This document shows positions 42,221-51,530 of a DNA stretch of 64,000 nt, piece by piece (position 1 is the stretch's first letter; every line of letters starts with the position of its first letter). The stretch lies in NCBI RefSeq assembly GCF_000745345.1, contig NZ_JQNR01000004.1:186001-250000 (forward strand), read 5' to 3'. A model generated the notes under the pieces. That model saw only the letters and a list, made by a program, of their open reading frames with translations, was not told the origin of the DNA and did not search any database. The position numbers and the translations under genes are program-made. The stretch comes from Actinacidiphila yeochonensis CN732 (GTDB lineage: Bacteria; Actinomycetota; Actinomycetes; Streptomycetales; Streptomycetaceae).

Positions 42221-43474
42221 GTGGTGACGTCCGGAGGTCTGATGCTCCCGGGTGGCGGTGAGCAGGGTGACCGGAACGTCCCCGACGACCCCACGGTGGA
42301 GGAGCGGTCCCCTGTGCTCCCGCTCGCCGCGCCGATGGAGATCGGCGCGGAGGTGGACTGGGACGCCGGAGCCTGGGCCGAGGTACGGACGCGGGCGCGC
42401 CGGGCAGGGCGCGCGTACGTGTGGCTCAACCTCGTCGAACAGCGGCTGCGGGCCGTGGTGCACGCGGTGCTGAGCCCGATCTACCAGCCGGTGCACGGCG
42501 AGGAGTGGGTGGTCGCCGCGGCCGGCCCGGCCGGCCACGAGTGGGTGCAGCGGGCCGTCGCCGTCCGCGAGGTCAGCCGCCGCAAGGGCTTCCTGCTCGA
42601 CCCGGCCGACGACAATGTGCTCAGCTTCCTGACGCTGCCGCAACTGCGCGAGCTGGTGGTCCAGCACTGGCCCTGCTTCGAGCCGTACGTCGACGACCGG
42701 CGCGAGTTGGAACTCGCCCTGGACGAGCTGGAAGTGGCCCGGCACGTGGTCTCCCGCAACCGGGCGCTGTCGCGCACGGTGCTGGACCAGGCGGAACGGG
42801 CCTGCACCCGGCTGCTGGCGATGCTGGGCGCGCAGGCGGCGTCCGGCGGCGGCTCGCGCCGGCTGCCGGTGGACGCCGTCGAGGAGCTGGTCGCCGACCG
42901 CTACAGCGACGTCGTCGGCGTCTACCCCGACCGGGTGCGCCTCCAGCGGCAGCTCCCCGTCGAGGACCTCTTCTCCGGCGCCCGGCGGCTCGACGCCGTC
43001 GGCATCGGCCTCAACCTGCTGGTGCAGAACTTCTCCGGGCGGCGGCTGGTCCGGCTGGCGGAGGACGGCTGCCGGGTGCGGCTGCTCTTCCTCAACCCGG
43101 CCAGCGGCGCGATCCGCCGCCGGGAGCGGGAGCTGGGCCTGGGCCGGGGCGAACTGAGCCGGTCGGTCGAGATGAACATCATGCACATGCGCCGGGTGCG
43201 GGCCCGGCTGCGCGACCAGGGCGCGTTCGAGATCCAGGTCTTCGACGACACGCCCCGCTTCACCGCCTACCTCATCGACGGCGAGGCCGGCGAGGGCCTC
43301 GGCGTCGTGCAGACCTACCTGCGGCGGGCCCGCGGCATGGAGGTGCCGGTGATGGTGCTGCGCGGTGGCAGCACCCGGGTCGTCGCCGAGGACAAACCAG
43401 TCGAAGCGGGGCTTTTCGAGGTCTATCGGGAGGAGTTCGACGGGATCTGGTCGGAATCCCGGCCGGTCTCCTGA
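42221..43474 (+). CDS. SAV2148-type HEPN-domain protein with DUF5919-like C-terminus
   Basis: 417 aa. The region RAGRAYVWLNLVEQRLRAVV through VQRAVAVREVSRRKGFLLDP, DDNVLSFLTLPQLRELVVQHWPCFEPY resembles the SAV2148-type HEPN proteins of Streptomyces; Arg143 and His149 (RELVVQH) form an RX5H motif like that of HEPN ribonucleases. The C-terminal half (VYPDRVRLQRQLPVEDLFSG, RVRLLFLNPASGAIRRRERELG, FTAYLIDGEAGEGLGVVQTYL) resembles DUF5919. GTG 42221 has GGGAGG seven bases before it. It diverges from glgX and is followed by an exonuclease gene; a role in RNA biology is a guess. Confidence 0.8.
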   Translation: MVTSGGLMLPGGGEQGDRNVPDDPTVEERSPVLPLAAPMEIGAEVDWDAGAWAEVRTRARRAGRAYVWLNLVEQRLRAVVHAVLSPIYQPVHGEEWVVAAAGPAGHEWVQRAVAVREVSRRKGFLLDPADDNVLSFLTLPQLRELVVQHWPCFEPYVDDRRELELALDELEVARHVVSRNRALSRTVLDQAERACTRLLAMLGAQAASGGGSRRLPVDAVEELVADRYSDVVGVYPDRVRLQRQLPVEDLFSGARRLDAVGIGLNLLVQNFSGRRLVRLAEDGCRVRLLFLNPASGAIRRRERELGLGRGELSRSVEMNIMHMRRVRARLRDQGAFEIQVFDDTPRFTAYLIDGEAGEGLGVVQTYLRRARGMEVPVMVLRGGSTRVVAEDKPVEAGLFEVYREEFDGIWSESRPVS

Positions 43475-43711
43475 CGGCGGCCCCCGGCCCGTCCGTCTCC
43501 CCAAGGCGGCGCCCGGCCCGCTCCCGGGCCTGGCGTCGGGCCCGCTCCCGGCCCTGGCGTCCGGGCCTGTCGTCCGGGCCGGACGGGTCCCGCCGTCCCC
43601 GAACGGGGATCTTGTCGAGCACCCGCGGCACGCGATGTCAGAGGTGCACGGAATGATGGACCAGCACGACCGGGGGAGACCGGGGGAGAACTCAGCGGGA
43701 AGGACACACCC

Positions 43712-44425
43712 ATGGCATGGCACGAGGAGCTGCTCGTCGGCTTCGACCTGGAGACCACGGGGACCGATCCTCGGCAGTCCCGCATCGTGACCGCGGCCGT
43801 CACCGAGGTCAAGGCCGGCGAACCGGTGCGCCACCGGGAGTGGCTGGCCGACCCGGGTGTGCCGATCCCGGCCGAGGCCGTGGCCATACACGGGGTCAGT
43901 ACCGAGCGCGCCGCCGGGCAGGGCCGCCCGGCAGCCGAGGTCGTCGCCGAGATAGCGGACGCCCTGCGCGGCTACTGGGCGGCCGGGGTGCCCGTCGTCG
44001 TCTACAACGCGCCCTTCGACCTGACGCTGCTCGACGAGGAGCTGGCCCGGTACGCGCTGCCCCGGCTGACCGCGCCGGGCGCCCCGGCCGGCCCGGTCAT
44101 CGACCCGCTGGTCATCGACCGCGCCCTGGACCGCTACCGGCGCGGCAAGCGCACCCTGGAGGCCGCCTGCGCGGTCTACGGCGTGGTGCTCGACGGTGCG
44201 CACGAGGCCGGGGCCGACGCCCTGGCGGCCGTGCGGGTGGCGCGGGCGCTGGCGCTGCGCTTCCCCGAGGCGGGCGGGGCCGACCTGTGGGAGCTCCAGG
44301 AGCGGCAGCGCACCTGGTACGCCGTCTGGGCCGAGGACTTCCAGGGCTGGCTGCGCCGCAAGGGCCAGGCCGACGCCGTGGTCGACCCCACCTGGCCGAT
44401 GCGGGCGGCGGACGCAACACAATAG
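43712..44425 (+). CDS. DEDDh 3'-5' exonuclease (DnaQ-like)
   Basis: 237 aa. Catalytic residues are in place: FDLETTGTDPRQSRI (first Asp/Glu), VVYNAPFDLTLLDEEL (second Asp) and DGAHEAGADALAAVRVA (His and last Asp). The C-terminal ~40 residues (ELQERQRTWYAVWAEDFQGWLRRKG) are typical of the short actinomycete DnaQ-like proteins. Substrate could be DNA or RNA ends; it is not the Pol III epsilon of the main replisome. ATG 43712 follows GGGAAGGA. A 237-bp gap with CCCGGGCC repeats separates it from the HEPN gene. Confidence 0.9.
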   Translation: MAWHEELLVGFDLETTGTDPRQSRIVTAAVTEVKAGEPVRHREWLADPGVPIPAEAVAIHGVSTERAAGQGRPAAEVVAEIADALRGYWAAGVPVVVYNAPFDLTLLDEELARYALPRLTAPGAPAGPVIDPLVIDRALDRYRRGKRTLEAACAVYGVVLDGAHEAGADALAAVRVARALALRFPEAGGADLWELQERQRTWYAVWAEDFQGWLRRKGQADAVVDPTWPMRAADATQ

Positions 44426-44529
44426 GGCGAATTGTCCGTATTATCGGCTCGGCTTGGTTGGGGGAAGGCGGCACTCGGCCCGGGGCCGTCGCGGGCCCGG
44501 CGCCCGTCCGTCGTCCGCCGCCGACGGCG

Positions 44530-44904
44530 TCAGCCCGCCGGGACGCCCTGCCCGCGTTCCAGCGCGTGCGCGATGGCGCGGGAGATCGGCTGCCCGGTGA
44601 GCGACTCGTAGTAGCTGAAGGCCGGGCTCGGGTTGACCTCCAGGCAGTAGGGGCCGCCGTCGTCGGGGTCGTCGGGCAGGATCAGGTCGATGCCGGCGAG
44701 GTCGAGGCCGAGCCGGGCGGCGAGGGACACGCACCGCTCGGCCAGTTCGTCGGGCAGGTCGAACGGGGTGAACCGGGCTCGGCCGCCGTCGAGCCGTGCG
44801 TACCGGTAGTCCACGCGGTCGGTGTCCACACGGGTGGCGAAGGCCTCGCCGGCCACCGTGTGCACCCGGAGGTCGACCCCGGGGACGTAGCGCTGGAACT
44901 GCAC
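44530..44904 (-). pseudogene. ATP-grasp ligase, C-terminal fragment
   Basis: 124 codons matching only the final third of an MvdD/RimK-like ATP-grasp enzyme: FQRYVPGVDLRVHTVAGEAFATRV, LGLDLAGIDLILP and the Mg-binding YCLEVNPSPAFSYYESLTGQPI. The ATP-binding N-terminal and central domains are missing; sequence to the right belongs to a different broken gene. A deletion that joined two genes at about 44905 is the simplest explanation. Intact relatives act on ribosomally made peptides or as glutamate ligases. Confidence 0.75.
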
Positions 44905-45485
44905 CGACGAAGCTCTTCTCGCCCGAGCCGGCCAGCCCGTCGACCCGCAGGGAGTCGTCCGGCTTCGTGTACTCCGGCGGGCCGTGGCCCTTGTCGATGT
45001 CGCCCTGCTCCTTGTCCTTGACGGGAGAGTGACCCCCGCCTCCTCCCGACGGCGCGTACCTCCTGGCGTAGTCGAGCCGCAGCGTCTTGTTCCGGCGTCC
45101 CGCTCGTCGCAGTTCAGTACGTACTCGGTCGTCAGGTCGGCGGAGTTCGTGGCGGCGGGGACGCGAATTCGGGGGGCCCGCGGCGTCCCTCCGAGTGCGG
45201 TTCCCCGGTGAGCGGCTCGGGCGGCGGCGACAGCGCGCGGCCCGTCCTCCTCAGGTAGGACTGCTGCTCGGCGGGAACGCAGTCGACCACTTCACCACCG
45301 GACTCGACGAACGAGTACACGGATTCGACGCCCGCATAGCGCTCGACAAGGTAGCGCCGCATTTCCTCGAAGGAATCCGGGTCGTCCACCACGGCTCCCG
45401 GGCGCGCGCGGAACTCCTCGAAGTCGGCGGTGTGCAGAGAGCCGAAGAAATCGGCGAAGGGCTGAATCGCGAGATGCACAGCCAT
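44905..45485 (-). pseudogene. Broken gene, possibly neprosin-like, upstream of the ATP-grasp fragment
   Basis: From ATG 45485 the frame reads MAVHLAIQPFADFFGSLHTA, RRYLVERYAGVESVYSFVES and GEVVDCVPAEQQSYLRRTGR, then drifts out of frame near 45170. Another frame continues YAPSGGGGGHSPVKDKEQGD, KGHGPPEYTKPDDSLRVDGL to the ATP-grasp junction. The DCVPxEQQ pattern recalls actinomycete neprosin-family proteins but I am not certain. Two or more frameshifts make it non-functional as shown. The gap 45486-45882 contains nothing recognisable. Confidence 0.45.
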
Positions 45486-45882
45486 GGACAACAGATCTTC
45501 CGGGCGATCGCGTCCGATCCTGGCGGCCCCGCCTTCCGGAGCCGGCCGAAGCGGGCTTGTCGGAATGCCTTGAGTTTCTCTTCGTACGTCGGCGAGTTTC
45601 TCTTTGTACGGCGGTCGCGTTGTACGTCGGCCGCGCGCCTTGGCTTCACTCTACTGCGAGTTGCGGGGGCGTTCATCTCGAAGCGTCGGCCGCCGCCGAA
45701 CGGTGGGAGCTGCCGCGATCAATTATTCGACATTCAACTCCCTTGTGCGTGCTCCGCTTTTCGCTCGCCGTGCCCGCTGCTCCTGCCCGCTGACCCTGCC
45801 CGCCCCGGCCGCGCGGGGCTGTCGTCGCCGTCCGTCCCGGTACACCGACGGGAGTGCGGGGGTGATGTGCAGTGACGGGGCG

Positions 45883-46746
45883 TCAGAAGGAGTACCAGCG
45901 GACCGAGGTGTCGTCCGCCCGTAGGGAGGCCACCCGGCGGCGGAACTCCGTGCGGGCCGCCGGGTTCGCGCGGGCGTGCTGCGCCACCCAGGCGCAGCCG
46001 GCGGTCTCCCGGGCGCCGCGCAGCGCCTCGTAGCCGTCCCAGCCGGTGACGTCCCAGCCGTACGCCTCGGCGAAGGTCTCGTACTCGGAGGCGGGCACCC
46101 CGTAGCGGTCCCGGCTCAGCACCTGGACGACGAGGTCGTGCTCGCGCAGGTCGGAGGAGAACGTCTCCAGGTCCACCAGGACCGGGCCGTCCGGTCCGAT
46201 GTGGATGTTGCGCGGCAGGGCGTCGCCGTGGATCGGTCCGCGCGGCAGGTGGGGCGTGAGGGAGGCCGAGGCTCGCGCGAACTCGTCCCGGCGCTGCCGC
46301 AGATAGGCGGCGTCGGCCGGGTCGACGGCCTCGCCGCCCGCCCGCAGCCACCGCTCGACGCCGCCCAGCAGGTCCCGGGGCGGCAGCCCGAAGTCCGGTT
46401 CCGGCAGCGCGTGCACCAGCTTCAGCAGCGGTGCCGCGTCCACCGTCACCGCGGGCCGCAGCGACTCCGGCAACCGCTGCCAGTAGGTGATCGGGTGCCC
46501 CTCGACCAGCCGCACCTCGGACTCCGCCGAACGCACCGCCGGCACGTCGTGCTTGGCCAGCCAGTCGGCGGTCCGCACCTCCCGGCGCGCCCGGTCCAGC
46601 AGGTGCGCGCCCCGGCCCACCTTGATCACCAGCCGCCCGGCGCCGAAGACCGCGTTCTCCCCGAAGGAGAGCAGATCCGCCTCCGGGTGGCCGGCCGCGT
46701 CCAGCACCTCCCGCGCACGCTCCTGCGTGAACACCGCGTCCGCCAT
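45883..46746 (-). CDS. Aminoglycoside phosphotransferase-family kinase
   Basis: 287 aa. The kinase core is visible: VFGAGRLVIKVGRG (ATP-contacting Lys), PIHGDALPRNIHIGPDGP (catalytic HGD-x4-N) and VLVDLETFSSDLREHDLV (the metal-binding D of the DxE/DFG equivalent). APH-fold enzymes phosphorylate antibiotics, choline, homoserine or other small molecules; the substrate cannot be told here. ATG 46746 is preceded by GAGAGGCGGG. It is a single-gene unit with a ~1-kb gene-free stretch upstream. Confidence 0.88.
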   Translation of the reverse strand: MADAVFTQERAREVLDAAGHPEADLLSFGENAVFGAGRLVIKVGRGAHLLDRARREVRTADWLAKHDVPAVRSAESEVRLVEGHPITYWQRLPESLRPAVTVDAAPLLKLVHALPEPDFGLPPRDLLGGVERWLRAGGEAVDPADAAYLRQRRDEFARASASLTPHLPRGPIHGDALPRNIHIGPDGPVLVDLETFSSDLREHDLVVQVLSRDRYGVPASEYETFAEAYGWDVTGWDGYEALRGARETAGCAWVAQHARANPAARTEFRRRVASLRADDTSVRWYSF

Positions 46747-47762
46747 ACCCGCCTCTCGCCTCTCCCCGCCTCGCGGCCCACGCCCGGCGCACACCGTGTC
46801 GTACGCCGTCGGGTGCCGTCGTTTCCCGCCCTGCTCTGCCCTGCTCGCGGCGCCCGTCCGCCGCACCGCCCGTTCTCGCGCCGCCCGTTCTCGCGCGGCA
46901 CGCGGTCGTGCGCCGCCCGAGCCGCGGTCGTCGTCAGGCGCCGCCCGCGCCGGCCCGCATCTGCCGCCCGTCGCGACACGCGGGCGGGCCTGTCCGTACG
47001 GGCGGCCCGAACCACCGTACGTCCGTGGCCGTCGGCCGCGATCCGCTGCCGACCCGCCGCCGTGCGCTGCCGCGTGCTGCTGTCCCGCCACCATCCTCTG
47101 TCGCCGTGGTCCGCCTTTCCACCCGCGTCGCCGCATATGCGCCCGGCACCGGATGCGCGCGCGGACTGGCCCCATAATCCCACCCGAGGGCCACGTCATC
47201 CCCCCAGCTTCCCCGGCAAACCGCCGAAACACGCCGTGAACACGCACCTTCGCGGGTGACGGCCCGCGACTCTCGCACGCGTCCTATCACGGACTGGTGC
47301 GAAGTGGTGCGCGCCGCACCGTGGCGGGCTGCGGCCGTTGAGGAGAACCCGCCATGATGAGACGTCAGTTCTGTTCCTGCTGCCGCCGGATGCTCGGGAC
47401 TCGCCGGACGCTCCAGGCACGCCGGGTCCGTTGGACGCCGGGCCCGCGAACGTCGAACTTCTGGACGTCGGGTCGGGCGGGCGGTCGCGCGGGCGCCGGG
47501 GGGTCGGAGCGACGCCGCGAGGTGCCCCCGGATACAGCTGGGCGGTGCAGCCGAGTCGGCGTCCCCGAACCGTCGTCGCGGGCGGGGCGGGACCGCCGGG
47601 CCAGGGGCTGCTCGCCCGCCCTCGTACGCGGCGGGGCTGGGCGACACCGGGCCCGCCGCGCGCGGGGACGGGCGCCGGCCGCGCGCGCCGGCCGCCGACG
47701 CCTCCCGCCGGCCCCGTATCCGCTCCCGGCCGCGCGACCACCGCGCGCGGGGCGGCACGGCC
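46747..47762. other. Gene-free GC-rich stretch
   Basis: About 1 kb between the kinase and the conserved part of the sigma factor. Long open frames exist in several phases but their products are Arg/Pro/Gly-rich without recognisable domains. The C-terminal frame of the sigma factor runs through it. Confidence 0.5.
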
Positions 47763-48718
47763 AGCGTGGCGTCCTCGTGGAGCAGGCTGGTCAGCAGGTC
47801 GAGGTCGTACCGCTCGAACGCGTCGACGTAGCGGTCCAGCAGCGCCTGCCGCCCTTCGTCCAGCCCGGCGGCGGCCGCGGTCGGGGACCCCTGCCGGGTG
47901 CCGGCGGCCGCGCCGGACGCGGCCAGCGTGGCCCGGGCCCGCTGGAGCGCGCTGTTGACCGAGGGGACGGTGGTGCCCAGCAGCTTCGCCGTCTCCGCGG
48001 CCCGCCAGGCCAGCACCTCACGCAGGATCAGCACCGCCCGCTGCTTCGGCGGCAGGTGCTGGAGGGCGGCGACGAAGGCCAGGCGGATCGACTCGCGCGC
48101 GACCACCACGTCCGCCGGGTCGCCGCCCGACTCCGGCCCGCGTTCGTCCGGCAGCGGCTCCACCCGCCCGGCCCACCCGTCGTCCGCGGGGCGCCCCGGC
48201 AGGACGGCATCGGCCCCGGAGGCGGGGGAGAGGTCCATAGGACGGGCCCGGCGGCGCCCCGCGCTCAGGCTGTCCAGGCAGACGTTGGTGGCGATCCGGT
48301 AGAGCCACGAGCGCAGCGAGGAGCGGCCCTCGAAGCCCTCGGCGGCCCGCCAGGCGCGCACCATGGTCTCCTGCACGGCGTCCTCGGCCTCGAAGACCGA
48401 GCCGAGCATCCGGTGGCAATAGCCGGTCAGTTCGGTCCGATGCGCTTCGAGGTGCTGCTCGATACCCGCAGAGCCGGAGCCGGAGCCGGAGTTGGGTGCG
48501 GGGGTGGAGTCGGGTTCGGGGTCACGGGGTTTGGCGTTGGTGGCGGTGGCGGTGGCGGTGGCGGTGGCGGTGGCGGTGCCGGGGGTGCGGGTGCCGGCGC
48601 CGCCGTCGGGCTTCCGTCGTGGCCTCGGCGCGCCGGGCCGCCCGCCCGCTCCAGGTGCATGGGCGTGCATGGACTCGACGCACGCCGTTTCGCCGCTTTT
48701 GTGCATCTTCGCACTCAT
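46934..48718 (-). CDS. ECF sigma factor with damaged/replaced C-terminal domain
   Basis: Residues ~110-330 are a normal ECF sigma factor: region 2 LTGYCHRMLGSVFEAEDAVQETMVRAWRAAEG and LRSWLYRIATNVCLDSL, region 4 LPPKQRAVLILREVLAWRAAETAKLLGTTVPSVNSALQRARATL, then the beginning of the SnoaL-like extension LLDRYVDAFERYDLDLLTSLLHEDATL. At about 47763 the match ends and ~275 codons of Arg/Pro/Ala-rich sequence follow to a chance stop. The SnoaL domain that controls such sigma factors is thus missing. The N-terminus (ATG 48718) carries an Ala-Thr repeat. Whether the shortened protein works is unknown. Confidence 0.7.
   Translation of the reverse strand: MSAKMHKSGETACVESMHAHAPGAGGRPGAPRPRRKPDGGAGTRTPGTATATATATATATNAKPRDPEPDSTPAPNSGSGSGSAGIEQHLEAHRTELTGYCHRMLGSVFEAEDAVQETMVRAWRAAEGFEGRSSLRSWLYRIATNVCLDSLSAGRRRARPMDLSPASGADAVLPGRPADDGWAGRVEPLPDERGPESGGDPADVVVARESIRLAFVAALQHLPPKQRAVLILREVLAWRAAETAKLLGTTVPSVNSALQRARATLAASGAAAGTRQGSPTAAAAGLDEGRQALLDRYVDAFERYDLDLLTSLLHEDATLAVPPRARWSRGRERIRGRREASAAGARGRRPSPRAAGPVSPSPAAYEGGRAAPGPAVPPRPRRRFGDADSAAPPSCIRGHLAASLRPPGARATARPTRRPEVRRSRARRPTDPACLERPASPEHPAAAGTELTSHHGGFSSTAAARHGAARTTSHQSVIGRVRESRAVTREGACSRRVSAVCRGSWGDDVALGWDYGASPRAHPVPGAYAATRVERRTTATEDGGGTAARGSARRRVGSGSRPTATDVRWFGPPVRTGPPACRDGRQMRAGAGGA
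48538..48579. repeat. Hexanucleotide repeat GGTGGC in the sigma-factor gene
   Basis: Seven tandem copies of GGTGGC, in frame, encode the Ala-Thr repeat near the sigma factor's N-terminus. A second short Gly-Ser repeat lies at 48465-48495. Confidence 0.9.
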
Positions 48719-48970
48719 GGCGCCCACCGTACTCGGGGGGACTGACAGCGCCCTCGCACCAGAAGGCGCGGGGCGCTGCCGTGTCATGAGCGGGCCGTGG
48801 AGGGCCTGGCCGGGGCGGGTTCCGGCACCGGTTCCGAGCGGGCTTTCGGCGCGGGGCACGGCGCGGGCCTTCGGCGTTGAGGAGGCGAGTCCCCTGAGCC
48901 TGCCCGGTCCCGGTCCGGGTCCCCGCCTCCGTCCCCGCTCTGCGCCCGGCCCCGGCACCTGCCCCGGACC

Positions 48971-51307
48971 TCAGACCCGGTCCGGCACCTGCCCCGCCGG
49001 GTGCCCCGGCCGGCCCGGGCCCACGGGGCCGAGCGAGCCGTCCGCGAGGGGGTCGGCAGCCGGTGCCGGGGGCAGCATCGTGGTCTGCTCCGAGAGGTCC
49101 GGCAGCCGGCGCATCCAGTGCGGCAGGTGCCAGTTCCGCTCGCCCAGCAGGGCCATCACCGCCGGCAGCAGCACCCCGCGGATCAGCGTGGCGTCGATCA
49201 GCACCGCGAAGGCGAGCCCCATGCCCATCTGCTTCATGCTCTGCATCGACAGCGTTCCGAAGATCGCGAAGACCGCCACCATGATCACCGCCGCGCTGGT
49301 GACGACGCCCGCGGTCGTGGTGACACCCTGTTGGATCGCGGCCCGGGTGGACAGCCCCCGCATGCGGGCCTCACGGATTCGGGAGACCACGAACACGTGG
49401 TAGTCCATGCTCAGCCCGAAGAGGATCACGAAGAGGAAGAGCGGCAGCCAGGCCTCCACCGCGCCCGTTCCGGTCGCACCCACCAGCGAGGCGCCGAAGC
49501 CGTGCTGGAAGACCAGTGTCAGCACCCCGTAGGCAGCTCCCACCGACAGCAGGTTCAAGACGACCGAGGTGAGGGCGATGGCCGGCGACCGGAACGACAG
49601 CAGCATCAGCAGGAAGGCGAAGACCGTCACGAAGGCGAACACCGGTACGACGCTGGAGCTGATCTTGTGCGCGAAGTCCATGGACTCGGCTGTGTCGCCG
49701 CTGATCGGAGCGCTCAGGCCGGGGACGGCGCCCAGGGTGGCGGGCCGCACCTCGTCGCGCAGCAGCCGCAGGTCGGCCTCGGCCTTGGCGTGGTCGGAGC
49801 CGCCGGCCAGCGGCACGTCGATCCGGGCCACGTTCTGCGCGGCGTGCACCGTCACCGTCACCGGGCCCTTCGAGGCGCCGGAGGAGACCGCCCGGGCGTC
49901 GAACTCCTTGATCGCCTGGCTCACCGACGGCGACGTGATCGCGTCGGCCTTCACCACCACCTCGGCAGGCTGCGGGCCGCCCGGGAAGGCCCGGCTGATG
50001 TCCTCGTAAGCCCTGATGACCGGCAGCTTCGTGCCCAACTCCTGGTCCAGGGAGAGGTTCGCGGTGTGCATCGAGAACGCCGGGACGGCGAGGGCGGCCA
50101 GCACGCCGCCGGCCAGCACCACCGAGGCCAGCGGCCGGGCCAGCACCGGGCGCAGCACCGCCCGCCACACCCGGCTGCCCTCCTGGCGCTGCCTGGACCG
50201 GCCGGTACGGGCGGCCCGCTCGGCCCGCCGCCGGGCCCGCCGCGCGGCCAGCGGCAGCCGGCCCTTCTCGACCCGCTCGCCCAGCAGCGACAGCAGTGCC
50301 GGCAGCACGGTGACGGAGCCGAACATCGCGATGGCCACCACGATCATGGTGGAGACGCCCATCGCCTTGAAGTCGCCGATGCCGGTGAAGAGCATCGCGG
50401 CCATGGCCACGATGACGGTGATACCGGAGATCAGGATGGACCGGCCCGAGGTCGCCGAGGCGATCCGCAACGCGGTCTCCGGGTCATGGCCGGCCGCCCG
50501 CTCCTCCCGCTCCCGGCGCAGGTAGAACAGGCAGTAGTCGACACCGACGGCCAGACCCACCAGCAGCATCACGGAGTTGGCGTCGTCGCTCATCGGCACC
50601 AGCCGGCTGACCAGCGCCACCACCCCCGAGGCGGCCACGAACGCGGTCATCGCCAGCACCACCGGCAGCAGCGCGGCCACGAGGGCGCCGAACGCCACCA
50701 GCAGGATCGCCAGCGCCACCGGCACGGCGGAGAACTCCGCGGTCTTGAAGTCGCTGCCGAAGGCGTTGTCCGAGGCGTGCGCGCCACTGGCGTCGCCGAA
50801 CTCCTCGATCTTCAACCCGGGGTGGGCGTCCCGCACCTTCGCCACCGCGTCCAGGACGGGGCTGACGCGGTCGCCCGCGTCGTCGGCCGCGCCGCGCATG
50901 TCGAACCGCACCAGGGCGGAGCGGTGGTCGGCCGAGACGGCGCCGCTGTCGTAGGGCGAGCGGATCGCCGTGGCCTGGCCGGTGGCGCGGACGGCGGTGA
51001 CGACGTCGCCGACGGCGGAACGCACGCCCGGGTCGGTCACGGTGCCCTTCGCCGTCTGGACGAGGACCATCTCGGAGGCCGGGTCCTTCAGCCCCGCGTC
51101 GTCCAGGATGGTGGCGGCCTGCGTCACCTCTCCCGGCGTCCCCTTGGCCTCGTCGATGTCGTGCCGGCCGGCTGCCTGCCCGGCCACCACGACCAGGACG
51201 ACGAAGAGCAGCCATCCACCCACGGCCGCCCAGCGGTGCCGTGCGCTCCAGCCGCCCATGGCTGCGGCGATGCCCATTCTGGTGCCGTGTGCGCGAGCGC
51301 GACTCAC
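48971..51307 (-). CDS. MMPL/RND-family membrane transporter
   Basis: 778 aa with about 12 membrane segments in two halves of one-plus-five and one-plus-five, separated by large periplasmic loops. The first half has GVDYCLFYLRREREERAAG and the second GLSMDYHVFVVSRIREARMRG, the proton-relay/sterol-sensing-like segments of MMPL proteins. Actinomycete MMPLs export lipids, siderophores or drugs. GTG 51307 follows AAGGGGGA. The gene could be transcribed with the downstream sigma factor (252-bp gap, where a GAGC/CGGG repeat but no gene is seen). Confidence 0.9.
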   Translation of the reverse strand: MSRARAHGTRMGIAAAMGGWSARHRWAAVGGWLLFVVLVVVAGQAAGRHDIDEAKGTPGEVTQAATILDDAGLKDPASEMVLVQTAKGTVTDPGVRSAVGDVVTAVRATGQATAIRSPYDSGAVSADHRSALVRFDMRGAADDAGDRVSPVLDAVAKVRDAHPGLKIEEFGDASGAHASDNAFGSDFKTAEFSAVPVALAILLVAFGALVAALLPVVLAMTAFVAASGVVALVSRLVPMSDDANSVMLLVGLAVGVDYCLFYLRREREERAAGHDPETALRIASATSGRSILISGITVIVAMAAMLFTGIGDFKAMGVSTMIVVAIAMFGSVTVLPALLSLLGERVEKGRLPLAARRARRRAERAARTGRSRQRQEGSRVWRAVLRPVLARPLASVVLAGGVLAALAVPAFSMHTANLSLDQELGTKLPVIRAYEDISRAFPGGPQPAEVVVKADAITSPSVSQAIKEFDARAVSSGASKGPVTVTVHAAQNVARIDVPLAGGSDHAKAEADLRLLRDEVRPATLGAVPGLSAPISGDTAESMDFAHKISSSVVPVFAFVTVFAFLLMLLSFRSPAIALTSVVLNLLSVGAAYGVLTLVFQHGFGASLVGATGTGAVEAWLPLFLFVILFGLSMDYHVFVVSRIREARMRGLSTRAAIQQGVTTTAGVVTSAAVIMVAVFAIFGTLSMQSMKQMGMGLAFAVLIDATLIRGVLLPAVMALLGERNWHLPHWMRRLPDLSEQTTMLPPAPAADPLADGSLGPVGPGRPGHPAGQVPDRV

Positions 51308-51530
51308 GGTCGGTCCCCCTTGCGGATCGTCGTGGACCCGGCCGCCTCACGCAGCCGTTCCCTGTCGTCCCCGACGCTACGGACGCCCGCCTCCCACCCC
51401 CATCCGGCCAACCGGTCACTTCCGCGCGGGCCGCCCCCACCCGTGGGGTAGGGACAACCCCACCCTCCCCGCGCGCCACCAGCACCCCCGTGACCTGCGC
51501 AAACGGCCCTGGAACGCCATGCCCGCCGAC

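Noticed and set aside
47196..47760. Continuation of the sigma-factor SnoaL domain in another frame
   Set aside because: I read the other phases of this stretch and found no SnoaL-like sequence, so a simple frameshift does not explain the lost domain.
49001..51451. Long plus-strand frame opposite the MMPL gene
   Set aside because: Antisense shadow; product is His/Gln/Gly/Arg rich and lacks any domain, whereas the minus strand encodes a clear transporter.
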